NCBI RefSeq assembly: GCF_039727615.1
Contig: NZ_CP152474.1
Coordinates: 4,340,001-4,404,000, forward strand
DNA from: Leclercia sp. S52
GTDB taxonomy: Bacteria; Pseudomonadota; Gammaproteobacteria; Enterobacterales; Enterobacteriaceae
Direction: 5' to 3'
DNA: 64,000 nt
The translations under genes were made by a program, and so were the position numbers. The stretch's first letter is position 1. Each line of letters starts with the position of its first letter. This document shows, piece by piece, positions 1 to 12,263 of this stretch. The notes beneath the pieces are model-generated. The model was given only the letters and a program-made list of their open reading frames with translations. It did no database searches and was not told the origin of the DNA.

Positions 1-1101
1 CTTCATGCCGCTGCACAGATCGTGCAGGGACATATGGTTACGCACCATCGCCGCGACAACCTGCAGACTGGCCACAATGCCGTCACCAGTGGTGGTTTTG
101 TCGAGCAGGATCACGTGGCCGGAGTTTTCCGCGCCGATGCGCCAGCCCTTCTCCTGCAGTTTTTCCAGCACGTAGCGGTCGCCCACTTTCGCGCGCACAA
201 ACGGGATACCCAGCTGTTTGAGGGCCAGCTCCAGACCCATGTTGCTCATCAGCGTACCAACGGCACCGCCGCGCAGCTGGCCCTGGCGCAGCCCTTCACG
301 GGCAATGATATAGAGGATCTGATCCCCGTCGACCTTATTGCCTTCGTGGTCAACCATGATCACGCGGTCGCCGTCGCCGTCATAGGCGATGCCCAGATCG
401 GCCTTCTCTGCCATCACGCGCGCCTGCAGAGCACGGACGTCCGTGGCGCCCACTTCGGCGTTGATGTTCAGCCCGTTAGGCTCGCAGCCAATAGCCACAA
501 CCTGCGCGCCCAGCTCGCGGAACACGTTCGGGGCGATGTGGTAAGTAGCACCGTTCGCACAGTCGACCACGATTTTCAGATGGCCCAGGCTCAGCTCGTT
601 CGGGAAGGTGCCTTTACAGAATTCAATGTAGCGGCCTGCAGCATCAACGATGCGGCTGGCTTTACCCAGCTCAGCAGAGTCCACGCAGGTCAGCTCTTTT
701 TCCATCTCTGCTTCGATGGCTTCTTCAACTTCATCCGGCAGTTTGGTGCCATCGATGGAGAAGAATTTGATGCCGTTATCGTAGAACGGGTTATGCGATG
801 CAGAGATCACAATCCCTGCTTCTGCGCGGAAGGCACGGGTGAGATAGGCGACGGCTGGCGTCGGCATTGGACCGGTAAAGGAGGCAGACAGCCCCGCCGC
901 AGAAAGGCCAGCTTCCAGCGCCGATTCGAGCATATAGCCAGAGATACGCGTGTCTTTGCCAATGATGATTTTACGCGAGCCGTGGCTGGCCAGTACCTTG
1001 CCAGCCGCCCAGCCTAACTTCAGCACAAACTCAGGTGTGATTGGCGCATCGCCCACGCGTCCACGAATGCCGTCGGTACCAAAATATTTACGATTACTCA
1101 T
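1..1101 (-). CDS. glmM: Phosphoglucosamine mutase, 3' part outside window
   Basis: Converts glucosamine-6-phosphate to glucosamine-1-phosphate, the cytoplasmic step that feeds UDP-GlcNAc into peptidoglycan and LPS. The gene starts at ATG 1101 ([11 protein letters not shown]) and runs leftward off the window, leaving 367 codons of a protein of about 445 residues. The last visible residues ([12 protein letters not shown]) match the family late in domain 4 linker sequence. The frame is open throughout. It overlaps the end of folP by 8 nt, so translation is probably coupled to folP, as in the E. coli folP-glmM arrangement. The identification is firm; the C-terminus cannot be judged. Confidence 0.96.
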   Translation of the reverse strand, partial: MSNRKYFGTDGIRGRVGDAPITPEFVLKLGWAAGKVLASHGSRKIIIGKDTRISGYMLESALEAGLSAAGLSASFTGPMPTPAVAYLTRAFRAEAGIVISASHNPFYDNGIKFFSIDGTKLPDEVEEAIEAEMEKELTCVDSAELGKASRIVDAAGRYIEFCKGTFPNELSLGHLKIVVDCANGATYHIAPNVFRELGAQVVAIGCEPNGLNINAEVGATDVRALQARVMAEKADLGIAYDGDGDRVIMVDHEGNKVDGDQILYIIAREGLRQGQLRGGAVGTLMSNMGLELALKQLGIPFVRAKVGDRYVLEKLQEKGWRIGAENSGHVILLDKTTTGDGIVASLQVVAAMVRNHMSLHDLCSGMK

Positions 1102-1942
1102 AGCGGGAGTTTTCCTTAGCTGCCAGTGTGGCTTCCACCACTCGCATGGCTTCTGCTGTCTCTTTTACGTCATGGACGCGAATAATATGCGCTCCCTGCA
1201 TCGCTGCAATCACCGCGCAGGCCAGACTGCCGCTCAGGCGGTCGGATGGCCCAACGTTAAGCAGCTGACCTACCATTGATTTTCGTGACATCCCGACCAG
1301 CAGCGGCAGGCCAAAATGGTGAAACTCAGATAAGCGCGCAAGAAGCTCGAAGTTATGAGAGAGATTTTTACCGAAACCGAATCCCGGGTCGAGCAGCAAT
1401 TTCTCTTTTGCGATACCGGCACGTTCACAACGCGCAATATGCTCAACAAAGTAACGGTTCACATCCGCAAATACGTCATCATATTTCGGCGCATCCTGCA
1501 TGGTTTTCGGCTGGCCCTGCATGTGCATCAGACAGACCGGCAGCCCGGTCTCGGCCGCCGCCTCAAGCGCCCCCGGCTCGGTAAGGGAGCGAATGTCATT
1601 AATAATGTGAGCGCCCACTCTCGCTGACTCGCGAATGACCTCCGGTTTAGAGGTATCCACCGAAATCCAGACCTCGAAACGCTGCGCCAGTGCTTCGACA
1701 ACCGGGATCACCCGGGACAACTCTTCGTCAACGCTGACATCTGCCGCGCCCGGCCGCGTCGACTCCCCGCCAACGTCAATAATAGTCGCCCCGGCGTTGA
1801 TCATCAGGTTCGCATGCCGGACCGCCTCAATCAGCGTGTTATGCGTGCCGCCATCGGAGAAAGAGTCTGGCGTGACGTTCAGGATCCCCATCACATTTGG
1901 ATGAGTCAGATCGAGATAAGAATCCTGGGCGAAGAGTTTCAT
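1094..1942 (-). CDS. folP: Dihydropteroate synthase
   Basis: Joins p-aminobenzoate to the hydroxymethyl-dihydropterin pyrophosphate in folate synthesis and is the sulfonamide target. The 282 residues equal the E. coli length. Visible pterin-binding signatures are [14 protein letters not shown] near residue 19, ININ-type GGESTRPGA near residue 58, and DPGFGFGKN in the barrel core. It lies downstream of ftsH, separated by 94 nt that contain a strong terminator-like hairpin, and it overlaps glmM by 8 nt. Expression therefore probably depends on read-through from ftsH or on its own promoter. No resistance-type insertion is evident in the loops by eye. Confidence 0.97.
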   Translation of the reverse strand: MKLFAQDSYLDLTHPNVMGILNVTPDSFSDGGTHNTLIEAVRHANLMINAGATIIDVGGESTRPGAADVSVDEELSRVIPVVEALAQRFEVWISVDTSKPEVIRESARVGAHIINDIRSLTEPGALEAAAETGLPVCLMHMQGQPKTMQDAPKYDDVFADVNRYFVEHIARCERAGIAKEKLLLDPGFGFGKNLSHNFELLARLSEFHHFGLPLLVGMSRKSMVGQLLNVGPSDRLSGSLACAVIAAMQGAHIIRVHDVKETAEAMRVVEATLAAKENSRYE

Positions 1943-1975
1943 GGCTAATCCCTGATTTTTTGGTTAAGCAGACAA

Positions 1976-2006
1976 GAAAAACCCCGGGGCAAGCCCCAGG
2001 GTTTCA
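1976..2006 (-). terminator. Hairpin between ftsH and folP
   Basis: On the minus strand a GC-rich stem (CCTGGGGC pairing with GCCCCGGGG) is followed by a run of T. It sits just after the ftsH stop and about 35 nt before folP. It looks like an intrinsic terminator that would lower transcription into folP-glmM. Confidence 0.75.
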
Positions 2007-2036
2007 GGTAAAGAGAACATCATCTACAGCGCTGAC

Positions 2037-3971
2037 TTATTTGTCGCCCAACTGTTCTGACATGGTATTGCCCGGGTTTGGCGTACGCGGTTCATCGACC
2101 GGACGCGGCGCACGTGGCGTGTCATTGTTGTCAGAGTTGTTGGAGGTGCCTGGATCTTCCCAACCAGCTGGCGGACGCACATCACGGCGTGCCATCAGGT
2201 CGTCGATCTGCGGTGCGTCGATGGTTTCATATTTCATGAGCGCATCTTTCATCGCGTGCAGGATGTCCATATTGTCGTTCAGGATCTGACGCGCGCGACC
2301 GTAATTACGTTCAACGAGCGACTTCACTTCCTGATCGATGATACGCGCTGTTTCATCGGACATGTGCTTCGCTTTCGCGACGCTACGACCGAGGAACACT
2401 TCGCCCTCTTCTTCCGCATACAGCAGCGGACCGAGTTTGTCGGAGAAGCCCCACTGGGTCACCATGTTACGTGCCAGGTTGGTCGCGACTTTAATGTCGT
2501 TGGACGCACCGGTCGAAACATGTTCCACACCGTAGATAATCTCTTCTGCCAGACGACCACCGTAGAGGGTTGAAATCTGACTTTCCAGTTTCTGGCGGCT
2601 GGCACTGATGGCATCGCCTTCCGGCAGGAAGAACGTTACGCCCAGCGCACGACCACGCGGAATAATCGTCACTTTATGCACCGGATCGTGTTCCGGCACC
2701 AGGCGACCGATAATCGCATGACCTGCTTCGTGGTAAGCCGTGGACTCTTTCTGCGCTTCCGTCATCACCATGGAGCGACGTTCCGCACCCATCATGATTT
2801 TGTCTTTCGCTTTCTCGAACTCCACCATCGATACCACACGCTTGTTGCCGCGAGCAGCAAACAGTGCAGCTTCGTTCACGAGGTTAGCCAGATCCGCACC
2901 GGAGAAGCCCGGGGTACCGCGTGCAATGATTGCCGCATCGATGTCCGGAGACAGCGGTACGCGACGCATGTGCACTTTCAGGATCTGCTCACGACCACGA
3001 ACGTCTGGCAGACCGACCACAACCTGACGGTCGAAACGGCCTGGACGCAGCAGCGCAGGGTCAAGAACGTCCGGACGGTTAGTCGCCGCGATAACGATGA
3101 TACCTTCGTTACCTTCGAAACCGTCCATCTCAACCAGCATCTGGTTCAGGGTCTGCTCACGTTCATCGTGACCGCCACCCAGGCCTGCGCCACGCTGGCG
3201 GCCCACGGCGTCGATTTCATCGATGAAGATGATGCACGGTGCCGCTTTCTTGGCCTGTTCGAACATGTCGCGCACACGGGACGCACCGACACCAACGAAC
3301 ATTTCCACGAAGTCAGAACCGGAAATGGTAAAGAACGGTACCTTCGCTTCACCGGCGATGGCTTTCGCCAGCAGGGTTTTACCGGTACCCGGAGGGCCGA
3401 CCATCAGGACGCCTTTCGGGATCTTACCGCCCAGTTTCTGGAAGCGGCTCGGCTCACGCAGGTATTCAACCAGCTCACCCACCTCTTCTTTTGCTTCGTC
3501 GCAACCTGCCACGTCAGCAAAAGTGGTTTTGATCTGGTCTTCCGTCAACATACGCGCCTTACTCTTGCCGAACGACATGGCACCTTTGCCACCGCCGCCC
3601 TGCATTTGACGCATAAAGAAGATCCAGACGCCGATAAGCAGCAGCATCGGGAACCAGGAAATGAAGATAGAAGCCAGCAGGCTTGGCTCTTCCGGCGGCT
3701 CACCTACCACCTTGACGTTTTTAGTCAGAAGGTTATCAAGCAGCTTAGGATCGTTCACCGGAATGTAAGTCGTGTAACGGTTACTATCTTTCTTGGTAAC
3801 GTTGATCTCACGTCCGTTGATACGCGCTTCGCGAACCTGATCCTGGTTGACCTCTTGCAGGAAGGTAGAGTAGTCCACCTTACGGCCATTAGACTCGCTG
3901 GGCCCAAAGCTCTGGAATACTGACATCAGCACAACGGCAATGACCAGCCAGAGTATTAGGTTTTTCGCCAT
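2037..3971 (-). CDS. ftsH: ATP-dependent zinc metalloprotease FtsH
   Basis: Inner-membrane AAA+ protease that degrades LpxC, sigma-32 and misassembled membrane proteins. Starting at ATG 3971 (MAKNLILW) gives 644 residues, the E. coli length. Two membrane segments flank a small periplasmic domain (first at residues 5-22, second near 98-118). The Walker A GPPGTGKT lies near residue 192, the second region of homology ends in RPGRFDR, and the zinc site is HEAGH near residue 414. The acidic, proline-rich C-terminus is intact. An in-frame TTG at 3980 with a better-spaced GAGG could add three residues (MSD). It follows rlmE by about 100 nt in the usual rlmE-ftsH pairing. Confidence 0.97.
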   Translation of the reverse strand: MAKNLILWLVIAVVLMSVFQSFGPSESNGRKVDYSTFLQEVNQDQVREARINGREINVTKKDSNRYTTYIPVNDPKLLDNLLTKNVKVVGEPPEEPSLLASIFISWFPMLLLIGVWIFFMRQMQGGGGKGAMSFGKSKARMLTEDQIKTTFADVAGCDEAKEEVGELVEYLREPSRFQKLGGKIPKGVLMVGPPGTGKTLLAKAIAGEAKVPFFTISGSDFVEMFVGVGASRVRDMFEQAKKAAPCIIFIDEIDAVGRQRGAGLGGGHDEREQTLNQMLVEMDGFEGNEGIIVIAATNRPDVLDPALLRPGRFDRQVVVGLPDVRGREQILKVHMRRVPLSPDIDAAIIARGTPGFSGADLANLVNEAALFAARGNKRVVSMVEFEKAKDKIMMGAERRSMVMTEAQKESTAYHEAGHAIIGRLVPEHDPVHKVTIIPRGRALGVTFFLPEGDAISASRQKLESQISTLYGGRLAEEIIYGVEHVSTGASNDIKVATNLARNMVTQWGFSDKLGPLLYAEEEGEVFLGRSVAKAKHMSDETARIIDQEVKSLVERNYGRARQILNDNMDILHAMKDALMKYETIDAPQIDDLMARRDVRPPAGWEDPGTSNNSDNNDTPRAPRPVDEPRTPNPGNTMSEQLGDK

Positions 3972-4073
3972 GTCACTCAAGGGATTAACCTCTTATTACA
4001 ACTGTGTTAAAAACAGCGTCAGGATACTCAGTATCCGATTTATTTCAAACTTTCGCCTGAAACTCACCGGCTA

Positions 4074-4700
4074 TCATTTTCGCCCGGTCGCTACAATATA
4101 CACTTCACGTGAACGCGCACGTGAAGAGTCCGGCTTACGAACTTTGACCTTCGCAAACAGGGAGCGAATTTCCTTCAGATACTCCTCGAAACCTTCGCCC
4201 TGGAACACCTTCACTAAAAAACTACCACCCGGCGCTAATACATCACGACTCATTTCTAACGCCAGTTCTACCAGATACATGGAGCGGGGGATATCCACCG
4301 CCGGTGTTCCGCACATATTTGGCGCCATATCGGACATGACAACCTGAACTTTACTGTCACCTACACGTTCAAGTAACGCTTTCAGTACTAATTCATCACG
4401 AAAATCGCCCTGAAGGAAGTCCACACCAACGATGGGATCCATAGGTAAAAGATCGCAGGCGATGATTCGGCCGGTTCCGCCGATTTGTGTCACCGCATAT
4501 TGCGACCAACCACCGGGCGCAGCACCGAGGTCGACTACCGTCATCCCCGGCTTAAAGAGTTTGTCACTTTGCTGTATTTCATCAAGTTTAAACCAGGCAC
4601 GGGAACGTAACCCCTTTTTCTGTGCCTGTAGAACATATTTATCGCTAAAGTGTTCCTGGAGCCAGCGGCTCGAGCTTGCAGAACGCTTTTTACCTGTCAT
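4074..4700 (-). CDS. rlmE: 23S rRNA (uridine-2'-O-)-methyltransferase RlmE
   Basis: SAM-dependent methyltransferase (RrmJ/FtsJ) that modifies U2552 in the ribosomal A loop. The 208 residues compare with 209 in E. coli. The SAM-binding motif [13 protein letters not shown] is near residue 57, and the expected catalytic lysines and acid ([20 protein letters not shown]) are present. It is transcribed leftward into ftsH and is divergent from yhbY. Heat-shock control is known for the E. coli operon, but I could not find a clear sigma-32 promoter by eye here. Confidence 0.96.
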   Translation of the reverse strand: MTGKKRSASSSRWLQEHFSDKYVLQAQKKGLRSRAWFKLDEIQQSDKLFKPGMTVVDLGAAPGGWSQYAVTQIGGTGRIIACDLLPMDPIVGVDFLQGDFRDELVLKALLERVGDSKVQVVMSDMAPNMCGTPAVDIPRSMYLVELALEMSRDVLAPGGSFLVKVFQGEGFEEYLKEIRSLFAKVKVRKPDSSRARSREVYIVATGRK

Positions 4701-4755
4701 TTAACTTTCCGTCCTGGTTCATCGTAGCCTGTGGTGTAAATATCCACTCAGCAAT

Positions 4756-4785
4756 TTGGCGATATTAGGGAGATGGCGGTAGAAT
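4756..4785 (+). promoter_or_regulatory. Candidate yhbY promoter
   Basis: TTGGCG, an 18-bp spacer and TAGAAT lie about 40 nt before yhbY in the rlmE/yhbY divergent gap. The hexamers fit sigma-70 moderately. This is called from pattern only. Confidence 0.45.
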
Positions 4786-4822
4786 GAACCGTTTTCAATC
4801 CCAACGTAAGCAAAAATATACG

Positions 4823-5116
4823 ATGAATCTGAGTACTAAACAAAAACAGCACCTTAAAGGTCTGGCACATCCGCTCAAGCCTGTAGTCATGCTTGGCAAC
4901 AATGGTTTGACCGAAGGGGTACTGGCCGAGATTGAACAAGCGCTGGAGCACCACGAATTAATCAAAGTGAAAATCGCCTCTGAAGACAGAGAGACCAAGA
5001 CTTTGATCGTGGAAGCAATCGTGCGCGAAACCGGCGCCTGTAATGTACAGGTCATCGGTAAAACGCTGGTGCTCTACCGCCCATCTAAAGAGCGTAAAAT
5101 CTCGCTGCCACGCTAA
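4823..5116 (+). CDS. yhbY: Ribosome-assembly RNA-binding protein YhbY (CRM domain)
   Basis: Small cytoplasmic protein with a single CRM RNA-binding fold, associated with pre-50S particles in E. coli. I chose ATG 4823 (MNLSTKQKQHLKGLAH), giving 97 residues as in E. coli. An upstream in-frame ATG at 4784 adds 13 residues that do not resemble the family. The CRM signature GNNGLTEGVLAEIEQAL is near residue 25 and the basic tail RPSKERKISLPR is intact. It is monocistronic and divergent from rlmE. Confidence 0.95.
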   Translation: MNLSTKQKQHLKGLAHPLKPVVMLGNNGLTEGVLAEIEQALEHHELIKVKIASEDRETKTLIVEAIVRETGACNVQVIGKTLVLYRPSKERKISLPR

Positions 5117-5203
5117 GATTATCCTGAATTGAACACATTTTCTGTGTAAAACGAGGGGTTTTTCTTTAGCAGGTGAGCAAAATGCCATGCTCCTTGAGTT
5201 GAT

Positions 5204-5227
5204 AAAAGGCCGCTATGCGGCCTTTTT
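5204..5227. terminator. Bidirectional terminator between yhbY and greA
   Basis: A GGCCGC-TATGC-GCGGCC-type hairpin is flanked by A on the left and T on the right. It can end both the rightward yhbY transcript and the leftward greA transcript. Confidence 0.85.
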
Positions 5228-5268
5228 CCTATCTTTACAATGTATCAACATCTGGCTGGAGATGCGAA

Positions 5269-5745
5269 TTACAGGTAATCAACCTTGATAATTTCGAACT
5301 CCACTTCCCCACCCGGGGTGCGGATGGTGACCACATCATCCTGCTCTTTGCCAATCAGACCGCGGGCAATCGGCGAGTTTACTGAGATCAGATTCTGCTT
5401 AAAATCGGCCTCATCATCCCCCACGATGCGGTAAGAAACTTCTTCATCGTTATCCAGATTGATCACGGTGACGGTGCAGCCAAAAATGACACGCCCGTTG
5501 TTTGGCATTTTTGTGATATCAATCACCTGCGCGTTCGACAGCTTGGCTTCGATATCTTTAATACGCCCTTCGCAGAAACCCTGTTGTTCACGCGCAGCGT
5601 GGTACTCGGCGTTCTCTTTCAGATCGCCATGCTCACGCGCATCCGCGATAGCGGCAATGATTTCAGGGCGGCGCACAGATTTCAGAAAATCCAGTTCTTC
5701 GCGCAGTTTTTCAGCCCCACGTAAGGTCATCGGAATAGCTTGCAT
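5269..5745 (-). CDS. greA: Transcript cleavage factor GreA
   Basis: Rescues backtracked RNA polymerase by stimulating cleavage of the nascent RNA. The 158 residues match the family. The N-terminal coiled-coil hairpin carries the acidic tip ([15 protein letters not shown], about residues 36-50), and a C-terminal FKBP-like domain follows. It has its own leader containing a GraL-type terminator and is convergent with yhbY. Nothing is unusual in the protein. Confidence 0.97.
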   Translation of the reverse strand: MQAIPMTLRGAEKLREELDFLKSVRRPEIIAAIADAREHGDLKENAEYHAAREQQGFCEGRIKDIEAKLSNAQVIDITKMPNNGRVIFGCTVTVINLDNDEEVSYRIVGDDEADFKQNLISVNSPIARGLIGKEQDDVVTIRTPGGEVEFEIIKVDYL

Positions 5746-5834
5746 TTGTTATACCTCTTTGACATTCCTGTTGGGTACGGGTAACCGACCCGACGACTGG
5801 CCCCGCAGGCATCACAGCCTGGCACAGGTCAGAA

Positions 5835-5890
5835 GCAAAAGAAAACTGACCCGGAAGCAAAGTTCCAGGTCAGCAGCAATTTTTCAATTT
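5835..5890 (-). ncRNA. GraL-like RNA / attenuator in the greA leader
   Basis: In the greA 5' leader the minus strand has an 11-bp stem (CTGACCTGGAA pairing with TTCCGGGTCAG, 5846-5873) followed directly by TTTTCTTTT. E. coli makes the small RNA GraL by premature termination in the greA leader, and the position and structure agree. The 5' end is a guess, since I could not place a clear promoter. The role as a separate RNA is inferred from position. Confidence 0.55.
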
Positions 5891-5991
5891 GATACGTATT
5901 TTAACGCGAAGTTCAGTATGGGTCATCGTTTACTTTACAGGGCGTTGGGCCGTAGTATGGCGGTTTGTTTCCGGGTTGTTAGCGCGAGATT

Positions 5992-7425
5992 ATGCGATTT
6001 TCCAGATTTATCATCGGATTGACCACCACGATTGCGTTCACTGTCCAGGCAGCGAACGTTGACGAGTATATTAATCAGCTGCCCGATGGCGCCAACCTTG
6101 CCCTGATCGTGCAGAAGGTGGGTGCCCAAGCGCCTGAGATAGATTATCACAGCCAGCAGATGGCCCTGCCCGCCAGTACACAAAAGGTGATCACGGCGCT
6201 GGCCGCCCTGCTGCAGCTGGGGCCCGATTTTCGTTTCACCACCACGCTTGAAAGCAAAGGCAACGTCGAGAGCGGCGTGCTGAAAGGCGATCTTATCGCC
6301 CGTTTTGGCGGCGATCCGACGTTTAAGCGTCAGGATATCCGCAACATGGTCGCCGTGCTAAAGAAGTCAGGCGTGCAGCGCATTGAAGGCAATGTGCTTA
6401 TCGACACGTCCATCTTCGCCAGCCATGATAAAGCCCCAGGCTGGCCGTGGAACGACATGACCCAGTGCTTTAGCGCACCGCCTGCGGCCGCGATCGTCGA
6501 TCGCAACTGCTTCTCCATCTCACTGTACAGCGCGCCAAAACCCAATGATTTAGCCTTTATCCGGGTGGCGTCATACTATCCCGTCACCATGTTCAGCCAG
6601 GTGCAAACCCTCGCGAAAGGGTCGCCGGAAGCGCAGTACTGTGAGCTGGACGTGGTTCCGGGCGATCTCAACCGCTTTACGCTGACCGGCTGCCTGACAC
6701 AACGCGCCGATCCGCTGCCGCTGGCCTTCGCTATCCAGGATGGCGCAGGCTATGCCGGGGCGATCCTGAAAGACGAACTTAAGCAGGCCAATATCACCTA
6801 CAGCGGCACGCTGTTGCGCCAGACACAGAGCAACGAGCCGGGCACCGTGATTGCCAGTAAGCAATCAGCGCCGCTGCACGATCTGCTGAAGATCATGCTG
6901 AAAAAATCAGACAACATGATCGCCGACACCGTGTTTCGCATGATTGGCCACGCCCGCTTCGGCGTACCTGGCACCTGGCGTGCCGGTTCGGATGCGGTCC
7001 GGCAGATCCTGCGTCAGCAGGCCAATATCGATCTTGGGAATACCATCGCGGTGGATGGCTCCGGTCTTTCGCGTCACAACCTGATCTCGCCTGCTACCAT
7101 GATGCAGGTTCTTCAGTACATTGCTCAGCACGACACTGAACTAAACTTTATCTCGATGCTGCCGCTCGCCGGATATGACGGCTCCCTGCAGTACCGGGCC
7201 GGCCTGCATGCCGCCGGCGTGGATGGCAAAGTCTCCGCGAAGACGGGCTCACTGCAGGGCGTATATAACCTTGCCGGGTTTATCACCACGGCCAGCGGGC
7301 AGCGAATGGCATTTGTGCAATATCTTTCAGGCTACGCGGTTGAACCTGCAGACCAACGCAATCGCCGTATTCCGCTGGTGCGCTTTGAGAGCCGGCTTTA
7401 CAAGGATATCTACCAGAATAACTAG
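5992..7425 (+). CDS. dacB: D-alanyl-D-alanine carboxypeptidase/endopeptidase PBP4
   Basis: Periplasmic low-molecular-weight penicillin-binding protein that trims pentapeptides and cleaves cross-links. The 477 residues equal E. coli DacB. A signal peptide (MRFSRFIIGL..., cleavage after VQA at about residue 20) is followed by the three serine-peptidase motifs: STQK with Ser62, SDN at 306-308, and KTG at 417-419. The large insertion between the first two motifs is typical of PBP4. Its stop is only 2 nt before a two-component regulator gene, so in this organism dacB appears to head an operon with pmrA and pmrB; in E. coli it is followed directly by obgE. Confidence 0.97.
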   Translation: MRFSRFIIGLTTTIAFTVQAANVDEYINQLPDGANLALIVQKVGAQAPEIDYHSQQMALPASTQKVITALAALLQLGPDFRFTTTLESKGNVESGVLKGDLIARFGGDPTFKRQDIRNMVAVLKKSGVQRIEGNVLIDTSIFASHDKAPGWPWNDMTQCFSAPPAAAIVDRNCFSISLYSAPKPNDLAFIRVASYYPVTMFSQVQTLAKGSPEAQYCELDVVPGDLNRFTLTGCLTQRADPLPLAFAIQDGAGYAGAILKDELKQANITYSGTLLRQTQSNEPGTVIASKQSAPLHDLLKIMLKKSDNMIADTVFRMIGHARFGVPGTWRAGSDAVRQILRQQANIDLGNTIAVDGSGLSRHNLISPATMMQVLQYIAQHDTELNFISMLPLAGYDGSLQYRAGLHAAGVDGKVSAKTGSLQGVYNLAGFITTASGQRMAFVQYLSGYAVEPADQRNRRIPLVRFESRLYKDIYQNN

Positions 7426-7427
7426 CG

Positions 7428-8090
7428 ATGAAATTACTCATTGTTGAAGACGATCTGCTGCTGCAGGAAGGCCTGGCCCTGGCGCTCTCTGCCGAGGGCT
7501 ATACGCTGGATTGCGCTGGCACTGCGGCCGAGGCTGATGGCCTTATCCAGAGCGGCGAATACAGCCTGGTGATCCTCGATCTTGGGCTACCCGATAAAGA
7601 CGGAGCCACCCTGCTCAGCCAGTGGCGTCGTCGCGGAGTGGATAATCCGGTGCTGATCCTGACGGCGCGCGATGCGCTCGAAGACAGGATCAACGGCTTA
7701 GACTCCGGTGCCGACGACTATCTGGTGAAACCCTTTGCCCTCGCGGAACTGCAGGCGCGGGCCAGAGCCTTGATCCGACGTTATCAGGGGCACAGTGATA
7801 ACCTGCTCAGCGACGGCGATCTGACGCTGAATCTGCAGACGCAGCAGGTATTACAGCAGTCCCAGCCGGTTGAGGTCACGCCGAAAGAGTTCGCCCTGCT
7901 GACGCGGTTAATCATGCGCACCGGGCAGACCGTTCACCGCGAAACCTTACAGCAGGATATCTACTCCTGGCAGGACGATCCTGGCTCGAACACCCTGGAG
8001 GTTCATATCCATAACCTGCGGCGTAAGCTGGGCAAAGATCGGATCAAAACCGTGCGCGGCGTGGGCTATCGTCTGGAGAGTCAAAAATGA
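7428..8090 (+). CDS. pmrA: OmpR-family response regulator, PmrA/BasR-like
   Basis: Two-domain DNA-binding response regulator of 220 residues. The receiver domain shows the acidic pair EDD at 7-9, the phospho-acceptor Asp51 (VILDLGLPD) and Lys near 101 (DDYLVKPF). The C-terminal winged helix has the PmrA-type stretch TLEVHIHNLRRKLG. By eye it is closest to PmrA/BasR, which controls lipid A modification and polymyxin resistance, with QseB as the main alternative. The start lies 2 nt after the dacB stop and the end overlaps pmrB by 4 nt. E. coli has no regulator at this place; its basRS lies elsewhere. The symbol is tentative because a second basRS could exist outside this window. Confidence 0.72.
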   Translation: MKLLIVEDDLLLQEGLALALSAEGYTLDCAGTAAEADGLIQSGEYSLVILDLGLPDKDGATLLSQWRRRGVDNPVLILTARDALEDRINGLDSGADDYLVKPFALAELQARARALIRRYQGHSDNLLSDGDLTLNLQTQQVLQQSQPVEVTPKEFALLTRLIMRTGQTVHRETLQQDIYSWQDDPGSNTLEVHIHNLRRKLGKDRIKTVRGVGYRLESQK

Positions 8091-9130
8091 ACAGCATGCG
8101 CCGTCGTCTGATGGTGCTGTTAGCAGTCATTCTGCTGTTCTTTCAACTGGTCAGCGTCATCTGGCTCTGGCATGAAAGCCGGGAGCAGATCAGCTTCCTG
8201 GTCAACGAGACGCTTTCAGCCAAAGCGCGCAACCAGCATGTAGAGAAAGAGATCCGGGAGGCGATTGCCTCGTTGCTGGTGCCCTCGCTGGTGATGGTCG
8301 GTTTTACGCTGCTCTTCTCCTTCTGGGCGGTCAGCTGGATCACCCGCCCGCTCAATCAGCTCCGCTCCAGCCTGGCAAATCGTTCTGCTGATAACCTCTC
8401 CCCACTGCCGATGTATTCCGACATGGAAGAAATTGGCGCCGTCACCACCTCCCTGAATCAGCTTCTTGCCCGCCTGGATCAAACCATTCAGCAGGAGCGT
8501 CTGTTCACCGCTGACGCCGCGCACGAGCTGCGCACGCCGCTGGCGGGCATTCGCCTGCATCTGGAGCTGATGGCGCAGTCAGGCTCGCCTCAGGCGACGA
8601 CGCTGATTGCCCGTATCGACCAGCTGATGCATACCGTGGAGCAGCTCCTGATGCTGGCTCGAGCGGGTCAGGCCATGGCCAGCGGCCATTACGAGACGGT
8701 TAACTGGAGCGAATCCATTTTTGCCCCGCTGGCGCTGGAGAATGAGGCCAAAGATCATACCCTGATCTGGCCGCAGACGGGCTCCCAGAGCGTCCAGGGT
8801 GATGCGATCCTGCTAAGACTGATGCTGCGCAATTTGCTGGAAAACGCGGTGCGTTACAGTCCGGCGGGAACCACCATCGAAGTCAGGATGCAGGAAATCG
8901 ACGATGGCACGCTGGTGAGCGTCTGCGATCGGGGACCAGGCATTGATGAGGCTCACCGCCAGTCGATTACCGAGCCGTTTCGTCGTATCGATCAACGCTA
9001 TGGCGGAAGCGGGCTGGGGTTGAGCATCGTACAGCGTATCGTGCAGCTACACCGAGGCAAACTGACTCTGGAAAATCGCCCCGAAGGCGGATTGAAGGTC
9101 GGCTGCTGGCTACCGGCAAAACTGAACTAA
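8087..9130 (+). CDS. pmrB: Sensor histidine kinase, PmrB/BasS-like
   Basis: Inner-membrane kinase of 347 residues, partner of the preceding regulator. It has an N-terminal membrane segment (about 9-28), a very short periplasmic loop (WLWHESREQISFLV...), a second segment (about 64-83), HAMP (ITRPLNQL), the H box AAHELRTPLAG with His146, an N box LLENAVRYSP, and G boxes DRGPGID and GSGLGLSI. The short periplasmic loop is typical of PmrB. It starts inside the pmrA stop (ATGA) and is followed by a strong hairpin. Substitutions near the H box of PmrB are known to give colistin resistance in related genera; the residues here look standard, but I could not compare them with a reference. Confidence 0.72.
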   Translation: MNSMRRRLMVLLAVILLFFQLVSVIWLWHESREQISFLVNETLSAKARNQHVEKEIREAIASLLVPSLVMVGFTLLFSFWAVSWITRPLNQLRSSLANRSADNLSPLPMYSDMEEIGAVTTSLNQLLARLDQTIQQERLFTADAAHELRTPLAGIRLHLELMAQSGSPQATTLIARIDQLMHTVEQLLMLARAGQAMASGHYETVNWSESIFAPLALENEAKDHTLIWPQTGSQSVQGDAILLRLMLRNLLENAVRYSPAGTTIEVRMQEIDDGTLVSVCDRGPGIDEAHRQSITEPFRRIDQRYGGSGLGLSIVQRIVQLHRGKLTLENRPEGGLKVGCWLPAKLN

Positions 9131-9154
9131 AAAAAACCCCCCTTGATAAGGGGG
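9131..9154. terminator. Terminator shared by pmrB and obgE
   Basis: A CCCCCC-TTGATAA-GGGGG hairpin with eight A on its left (a T run on the minus strand) lies in the 36-nt gap between the convergent pmrB and obgE. It fits best as the obgE terminator and may also stop pmrB. Confidence 0.8.
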
Positions 9155-9166
9155 CCATTGACGGTC

Positions 9167-11322
<2,156 letters not shown>

Positions 11323-11365
11323 GCCCGTTTTCCCTACAGAAAAAATTACCGGGTTTCCAATGTAA

Positions 11366-11393
11366 AAAGCCCCGCAACACGTTGCGGGGCTTT
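11366..11393 (-). terminator. Hairpin after rpmA
   Basis: AAAGCCCCGCAAC / GTTGCGGGGCTTT is a near-perfect hairpin 26 nt after rpmA. It has T on one side and A on the other, so it probably acts as a partial terminator before yhbE-obgE. Confidence 0.8.
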
Positions 11394-11418
11394 AATCCGT
11401 TACCGGACCGAGAAAACC

Positions 11419-11676
<258 letters not shown>

Positions 11677-11695
11677 TTAAATCTCTCCTCAGGTC

Positions 11696-12061
<366 letters not shown>

Positions 12062-12077
12062 TCACAATAGGGCGCGA

Positions 12078-12106
12078 ATATTACGCAAAACGCGAGCCTT
12101 TGACAA
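12078..12106 (-). promoter_or_regulatory. Promoter of the rplU-rpmA operon
   Basis: On the minus strand, TTGTCA, a 17-bp spacer and TAATAT form a near-consensus sigma-70 promoter about 70 nt before rplU. The divergent ispB start lies on the other side. Confidence 0.78.
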
Positions 12107-12263
12107 GTGCTACCGTCAATACATGAAGAAAAAAAACACAACACGTACGGTAACGTTTATCTGAGGCGTTTTTTCAGTACAATCAGCGCTACTATTGATA
12201 AACCGAACCCTACGTTAGCCCATTTGAAATGTGGAAAACAGGACTATAAGCCCGGCTTTTGCG

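Noticed and set aside
22..1017. 331-codon frame opposite glmM
   Set aside because: Shadow of GlmM, which has the correct start and motifs on the other strand.
3972..3980. TTG start adding MSD to FtsH
   Set aside because: Kept as an alternative only; the ATG at 3971 gives the classical 644-residue protein.
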